38,076 bases of DNA from Candidatus Gastranaerophilales bacterium (lineage in GTDB: Bacteria; Cyanobacteriota; Vampirovibrionia; Gastranaerophilales; JANQFW01), in assembly GCA_028277625.1 (NCBI GenBank), contig JANQFW010000014.1:1-38076 (forward strand), in the 5' to 3' direction. A model generated the notes under the pieces. It was not told the origin of the DNA. It saw only the letters and a program-made list of their open reading frames with translations, and made no database searches. The translations under genes were made by a program, and so were the position numbers. Positions 33,899 through 38,076 of the stretch are shown here, piece by piece (position 1 is the stretch's first letter; each line of letters begins with the position of its first letter).

Positions 33899-35509
33899 TT
33901 AGGCTTGTACGCTTAGTTGTTTACTTAGTTGTTCGCTTTCTTTCATTTCTTTTACAGATACCATTACTTCAGGGACTGCGTTTAGAATACCTGTTGCAAG
34001 AGCGATTCTTGGGTCTAGTTTGCATTTAACTCCAAGCACACCATTAAAGAAGCAGAGCAAGCCTAAAGCTTTTGCAGCATCACCCATAGCGTCAATTTTT
34101 TTACCTTCAGCTGCTTTTTCTACCGAACTTTTTTCTGGCTTTGCAATGAGCTCTGCTTTTTCAACTGCTTTAGCTGCTTGTTGCCCAGCCATTAGGGCAC
34201 CTGTTGCGCTCCCCCATACCGGGCCAAAATTACTGGTTTGGAATAAAGCATTTGCCATCACAGCTATAGCGTTTTTCTTTAATTCTCTAATTACTTCTTT
34301 TTTCTCGTCAGATGTCTCATCTGCGTCTTCTTTATCTTTGTTAAAAAGCACATTATAAATATTATCAGACATAGCTAGAATTGGAGCTGTTGCCTGTGCC
34401 AAGCCCATGCCTCCCCTTGCTTCAAGTGGCAAACATTCTGGTGGAATAATAAAAGTATGGAATAAAAGTTTGCCTACTGCGTCACCGGAATTTGCAACAG
34501 CTTCCCCAAGATTTACCATTACAGGGTGATCCTTAGGAAAATTTTCTTTAGCCATTTCAACGGCGCTTTGGACAGCCTTTGCGCCATCTTTGCTAGCCAT
34601 AAAAGCTCCAATCCAAGCGCCATTTAATGGGTATGGTAGCTTTCTATTTGCAAAGTTGTTAAATTGGAAAAAAGCACTATCAGCAACTCTTAAAGAGTTT
34701 TCAACAAAACTTTGTGCTTCTTTATTTATCTTTTCAACGTTAGTGTCTTTTTTATTCTTTATACTTTCTATAGTTAGATTCTTTAGGTCTTGGTTAATTG
34801 ATTTCACGCGATCTGTCAGCACATTAAGCGTTTCCTTTGAAACTTCTTTCTCTTCCGCTGACAGCTCTGGTTTCATCATCAATTTAGCTTGCACTTTGTC
34901 TGCTTGAACTTGTTGGTTAAAAGCTTCTTTAGCTTTCTGATCAATCTCATTTTTTTGTTCACATAGCTGTAATCCCTTACGCATACTATTTGCAGCAACA
35001 AATCCATCTGCCAGTGTTGCCACCATGCCTGTTAAAGCAGGTAAAGTCCCAGAGTGCTGCAGGCCAATAATGGAACTTTGAAATAATGCTTGACCACCGG
35101 CAACCGAAAGATGGCCCAGTGCTTTTCTAAAACACTTGTTTGCCTTAGCACCTAGTTTATTTCCTTCTTTCTCCGCTACCTCTCTTTGTGCATATGCTTC
35201 CGGGTGCTCTTTTTTTCCAGCTTCATATTGTTCCAGCTTTTCGTGATCTTTGGCAACTTCTTCTTTTAAAAAGGCTCTTACTTGTGGTGATAGTGGGTCA
35301 CAACTAAAGCCTGTATTTATTCCACACACATAATGTGGAACTTCCTTTACCTTTAATATTCCCTCTGCTCTTTTAATTCCTGCTTTTGTGCTTTCGAGCT
35401 GATTAGAACTCATATAAATTATTGGATCCTCTCCGTCTGTACTCTTTCCTTTGAATCGGCCTTTGTGTGCCACTTGTGGTACAGCTGCAAACTGTTTTTT
35501 AATGTGCAT
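33899..35509 (-). CDS. unknown Ala-rich helical protein with five internal repeats and F-x-G-K motif
   Basis: I recognise no family. The 536-residue protein has no signal peptide; RFKGKSTDG at 18-26 is the F-x-G-K motif shared with two other unknown proteins here. Five similar segments recur at about 130-181, 274-318, 344-387, 415-454 and 478-522. Each has a helix with A-x-x-x-[LF]-F-[QHN], then a short loop, then a Gly/Ala-rich helix and often A-x-K-A-V-x-x-A (for example ALFQSS...GFVAANSMRKGLQL, AFFQFN...SKDGAKAVQSAVE, ALFQTS...GQQAAKAVEKAE). Between repeats 1 and 2 is a charged coiled coil (185-270). The small-residue-rich helices might insert in or bend membranes, but that is a guess. AAGGGGAA precedes the ATG, and terminators lie on both sides, so it is monocistronic. 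Confidence 0.75.
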   Translation of the reverse strand: MHIKKQFAAVPQVAHKGRFKGKSTDGEDPIIYMSSNQLESTKAGIKRAEGILKVKEVPHYVCGINTGFSCDPLSPQVRAFLKEEVAKDHEKLEQYEAGKKEHPEAYAQREVAEKEGNKLGAKANKCFRKALGHLSVAGGQALFQSSIIGLQHSGTLPALTGMVATLADGFVAANSMRKGLQLCEQKNEIDQKAKEAFNQQVQADKVQAKLMMKPELSAEEKEVSKETLNVLTDRVKSINQDLKNLTIESIKNKKDTNVEKINKEAQSFVENSLRVADSAFFQFNNFANRKLPYPLNGAWIGAFMASKDGAKAVQSAVEMAKENFPKDHPVMVNLGEAVANSGDAVGKLLFHTFIIPPECLPLEARGGMGLAQATAPILAMSDNIYNVLFNKDKEDADETSDEKKEVIRELKKNAIAVMANALFQTSNFGPVWGSATGALMAGQQAAKAVEKAELIAKPEKSSVEKAAEGKKIDAMGDAAKALGLLCFFNGVLGVKCKLDPRIALATGILNAVPEVMVSVKEMKESEQLSKQLSVQA

Positions 35510-35623
35510 CTTAATTCCCCTTCAAATGTCAACTCTCTTTTACACGGTATATATATTTATTTAGTAGTAAAACCATAAAAAATTTTTCTGAACAGGAGAA
35601 TTTAAAAAATTTAAAAAAAATTT

Positions 35624-35656
35624 AAGACTTGACCTACATAAAATAGGCCAAGTCTT
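35624..35656 (-). terminator. terminator after the second RTX gene
   Basis: AAGACTTG and CAAGTCTT enclose CCTA/TAGG with one mismatch (35624-35656). On the minus strand it is followed by long T-rich runs. It lies 33 bases beyond the RTX stop. Confidence 0.85.
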
Positions 35657-35688
35657 GTTTGTAATTAAATGGACTTTTTTCTATTTAA

Positions 35689-37254
35689 TTAAGTCCAATA
35701 AACTTGCAGTTCTGACATTAGAGTTGAATCATTACGTACTTCATCAACGTTGCTGAAATCTACACTGTTGTCAATTTCGTATGCTGCAATGTGGTTTATT
35801 ATTTGATTTATATCTGCTGTTAAGCCGGTTGAGGTTTCTATATTTTCAACTGAGTAATTAGCATCTTCGTATTTGTATACAGATATAGTATCTTCGGCTC
35901 CATATTTGATATCGAGGGAAGTGCCCCTTTTAAAGAATGCAATATCACCTTGTTTAACGTCTGCACCAAAGCGTATAGTATCAATGCCTGTACCTTTCTC
36001 TTTAAGGAAGTCATTACCATCGCCGACATTAAATTTGTATAAGTCATCACCTGTACTACCGTTTAGTGAGTCGTTACCTGTGCCGCCCTCAAGTGTATCG
36101 TTGCCGTCTTTAGCATAAAGTTGGTCATTACCTGCCATGCCCAGCAATAAATTGTCTTTTGAAGTGCCACCCATTGTGTTATCTATTGAGTTGCCTTTTG
36201 CTATGGTAGCATTGCCTGTAAGCTGAAGTGACTCTAGCCCGGCTGATAATGTATAGTCTGCTGATGAGGTGACATACTCAGCCCCTTGGCTATCTATTAT
36301 TAAGTCTGCTGAGTTATCTACAAAATATTTATCGTTGCCGGTACCGCCGTTCATTGTATCTGCACCAATACCACCGTCAAGGCAGTCATTGCCTGCCCCA
36401 CCGTTTAGGCTGTCATTACCTGCGTAACCATAGAGCGAATCTTTACCGTTTTTACCCTCTATTATATTATCAGCGGAATTGCCTACTAGCCAGTTGTTTG
36501 AGTCATTGCCTGTTGCGTTAGTTGCGTTGCCTTGTAGTATAAGTTTTTCCAAATCACTTGATAAGGTGTAGTTTATGCTTGACAAGACTGTATCGTATCC
36601 TTCTGTGTCTAAAATGCTGTCGCTTGTGTTATCTACAACATAACTGTCATTGCCTGCACCACCATTTAATGTATCAGCGCCAGTGCCTCCGCTTAAGTAA
36701 TCATTGCCAAGGCCACCTTTTAAAAGATCATTGCCTGCTTTACCGTATATCTTATCATCTCCGGCTTTGCCATTGAGAACATTATTGTTTGAGTTGCCCA
36801 GCAGATTATTGTCTTGTTCGTTACCGATTCCAGTGATTGCGCTACCTGTTAGTTGCAGTATTTCTATGTTTTCGTTTAAGGTATAGTTGACTGATGAGGT
36901 TACCCAATCAGTACCTTCGTTGAAATCTTCGTATACATAGTCGCCAATCTCGTCAACTATATAGTAGTCATTGCCATGACCACCTACCAGGAGGTCAATT
37001 CCCAATCCACCGTTAAGGGTGTCGTTACCCTCGCCACCTGCAAGAAGGTCAGAGTCATCACCACCGTCAAGATAGTCTTTCCCGGTGTCTCCGTACAAAA
37101 TATCCGAGCCTGCACCACCACTCAAGTAATCGTTGCCACTTAGGCCCCAAATAAGATCACTGCTATTGTCACCGATGAGCTTGTCATTCTCTGTACTTCC
37201 TGTGATGCGGTCTTCTCCTTCTGTCCCTTGTATTGTGTTACTATAGTTTGTCAT
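35689..37254 (-). CDS. RTX (haemolysin-type Ca2+-binding repeat) protein, complete
   Basis: The complete 521-residue protein begins directly with RTX-like repeats and has no enzymatic domain or signal peptide. RTX nonapeptides (GGxGxD) recur throughout. Between them stand three copies of a larger module with an NYTL/DYTL-x-x-x-[IL]-E-x-L-x-L-x-G segment at about 124, 229 and 334, spaced 105 residues, each preceded by a V-D-x-x-x-D acidic strand. After residue 405 a haemolysin-related domain follows (GDGNDFLKEKGTGIDTIRFG), and the last 45 residues are acidic with an aromatic end (QVYWT), which may contain the uncleaved type I secretion signal. AGAGGGAGA precedes the ATG. No ABC exporter, membrane-fusion or TolC gene is in the window. 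It is related in style to, but differs in module type from, the RTX protein at 1-1614. Confidence 0.93.
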   Translation of the reverse strand: MTNYSNTIQGTEGEDRITGSTENDKLIGDNSSDLIWGLSGNDYLSGGAGSDILYGDTGKDYLDGGDDSDLLAGGEGNDTLNGGLGIDLLVGGHGNDYYIVDEIGDYVYEDFNEGTDWVTSSVNYTLNENIEILQLTGSAITGIGNEQDNNLLGNSNNNVLNGKAGDDKIYGKAGNDLLKGGLGNDYLSGGTGADTLNGGAGNDSYVVDNTSDSILDTEGYDTVLSSINYTLSSDLEKLILQGNATNATGNDSNNWLVGNSADNIIEGKNGKDSLYGYAGNDSLNGGAGNDCLDGGIGADTMNGGTGNDKYFVDNSADLIIDSQGAEYVTSSADYTLSAGLESLQLTGNATIAKGNSIDNTMGGTSKDNLLLGMAGNDQLYAKDGNDTLEGGTGNDSLNGSTGDDLYKFNVGDGNDFLKEKGTGIDTIRFGADVKQGDIAFFKRGTSLDIKYGAEDTISVYKYEDANYSVENIETSTGLTADINQIINHIAAYEIDNSVDFSNVDEVRNDSTLMSELQVYWT

Positions 37255-37595
37255 TTTTGGTCTCCCTCTAGTAAATTTATGATGATTAACAGTTTAATCA
37301 ATATACTAATTTAGTTTATGCTTAATAATTAAATAAACAAAACTGACTATAATTCAAGAAATAAATTAAAGTAAATTTTGAATAAAATTTAAATTGTAAT
37401 ATTTAATATTCTACATAAACTTGTCAATAAAGCAAGAACTTTCCTGACAATTCGGGTGGCAGTGGCTAAACCACATTCTCTGTTTACCTTTGAGTCATAG
37501 ATTAGTTTAAGGTGTACGCAGCGATTATAAATAATTTTTTTTATTATTGGTGGACATTGTTTAGTGCTTTTTGTATGGATAATGAAAGCATACTT
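37255..37595. other. gene-free stretch upstream of the RTX gene
   Basis: This 341-bp stretch is AT-rich next to the RTX gene (probable minus-strand promoter, no clear boxes) and less so at 37430-37560. I see no gene. A 79-codon minus-strand frame crosses the terminator at 37596-37655, has no ribosome binding site and is rejected. Confidence 0.4.
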
Positions 37596-37655
37596 AAAAA
37601 GACAATGATAACTATCCCTCTGTATCAATTTAGAGGGCTTATCATTGTCTTTTTT
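37596..37655. terminator. two-tier bidirectional terminator
   Basis: A 16-bp outer stem (37596-37611 with 37640-37655, AAAAAGACAATGATAA against its complement with T5) encloses a CCCTCT/AGAGGG inner stem. It lies 21 bp beyond the stop of the minus-strand gene at 37677. Confidence 0.88.
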
Positions 37656-37676
37656 AAATTATAAAATTAAAATCTG

Positions 37677-38075
37677 CTAATAATGAGGTTTTTTCTTGTT
37701 TAATTCTTCTTTTTTATTGCTGTTTATATCTATAATATTATTATTTATTTGATTATTTTCATCTCTTAAAACACTAGCATCGCCTGCCGGAACAGTATTG
37801 GACACTTTTGTAATAATAGGAATTTCCTTATAAGTCTTTAAGTTCTTCAGCTTAGAGCTAGAGCTGGTTTTTACCAACCTATACTTACCAAGTTTAAAGT
37901 TGTCTAGTTTATCCCATGCATTGACATACAAAGAGTGCTCTTTTACCTCTTGCTTCGCCTCTTCCCAAGCTTGTTCAATAAATTTGTTTTCTTCTACGGC
38001 ATTAATTTTTCTCTGTTTACGCCTCTTAGCTTTGTATATTCTTTCTTCTCTGTCGCGTTCCTTACAATCTTTGTA
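37677..38075 (-). CDS. unrecognised protein, N-terminus beyond window
   Basis: The minus-strand frame is open from the window edge to a TAG at 37677, giving 132 C-terminal residues. It has no in-frame ATG in the window, so the gene starts outside. The visible part begins with a basic helix (KERDREERIYKAKRRKQRK), continues with an acidic helix (EENKFIEQAWEEAKQEV) and a WDKLDNFKLGKYRLVKTSSSS segment, and ends in an Asn/Lys-rich tail. No family is recognised. The terminator at 37596-37655 follows directly. The open frame, charged-helix composition and terminator support a real gene; function unknown. Confidence 0.6.
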   Translation of the reverse strand, partial: YKDCKERDREERIYKAKRRKQRKINAVEENKFIEQAWEEAKQEVKEHSLYVNAWDKLDNFKLGKYRLVKTSSSSKLKNLKTYKEIPIITKVSNTVPAGDASVLRDENNQINNNIIDINSNKKEELNKKKPHY

Positions 38076-38076
38076 A

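Noticed and set aside
37389-37628. 79-codon minus-strand frame upstream of the RTX gene
   Set aside because: It runs through the strong terminator at 37596-37655, has no ribosome binding site and an unlikely composition.
1-38076. tRNA, rRNA, insertion sequences, phage attachment sites
   Set aside because: I looked in the gaps for T-loop-like and transposase signatures and found none; this was by eye only, and a tRNAscan/ISfinder run would settle it.

Overview
The window is AT-rich DNA from a Gram-negative bacterium. It carries a Wza-type outer-membrane polysaccharide exporter, a Wzc-like co-polymerase, RTX-type calcium-binding proteins and a NifU/NifS iron-sulfur pair. The mix of DUF2795, RTX repeats, an EF-hand-like domain ending in DVWF, and several signal-less proteins with a short N-terminal F-x-G motif fits a non-photosynthetic cyanobacterial relative (Melainabacteria/Vampirovibrionia, Gastranaerophilales). 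That lineage call is an inference from protein style; no rRNA, tRNA or phylogenetic marker is present. No insertion sequence, CRISPR array or tRNA was seen.

Layout. 1-1614 (-): the N-terminal part of an RTX repeat protein that runs off the window. 1.9-8.2 kb: housekeeping and small genes, namely a BASS-type transporter (+), a lone NuoE-like 2Fe-2S protein (-), a DUF2795 protein (-), YjbQ (-), a 48-aa small protein with its own promoter and terminator (+), an unknown F-x-G protein (+), an M29 aminopeptidase (+) and a secreted calcineurin-type phosphoesterase (-). 8.2-8.6 kb: gene-free, rich in inverted repeats and ending in a strong terminator, so a candidate leader or small RNA. 8.7-11.5 kb: a membrane GT2 glycosyltransferase with a C-terminal four-Cys module (+), convergent with an HEAT-like repeat protein (-).

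11.7-27.0 kb is a Wzx/Wzy-type exopolysaccharide locus, nearly all on the minus strand. In transcription order it encodes: initiating phosphoglycosyltransferase, Wza, Wzc-like protein with a degraded Walker A, two tandem paralogous PP-loop (SGGVDS) enzymes, Wzy polymerase, GT4, Wzx flippase, pyruvyltransferase-like protein, GT4, and a further GT4 beyond one opposite-strand membrane gene. The first sugar is loaded on undecaprenyl phosphate, the GT4 enzymes extend it, Wzx flips it, Wzy polymerises it, and Wzc/Wza control length and export. The paired PP-loop enzymes are the least explained part and the best candidate for undescribed chemistry.

27.3-29.5 kb: nifU then nifS (-). 30.0-33.8 kb (+): a 618-aa protein with sixteen in-register 12-residue Asn-rich units and a calcium-binding C-terminal module, followed by an HMW1C/GT41-like cytoplasmic glycosyltransferase; together they may be a surface protein and its glycosylation enzyme. 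33.9-37.3 kb (-): an unknown protein with about five internal repeats and a second RTX protein. The window ends in the C-terminal part of an unrecognised gene (-).
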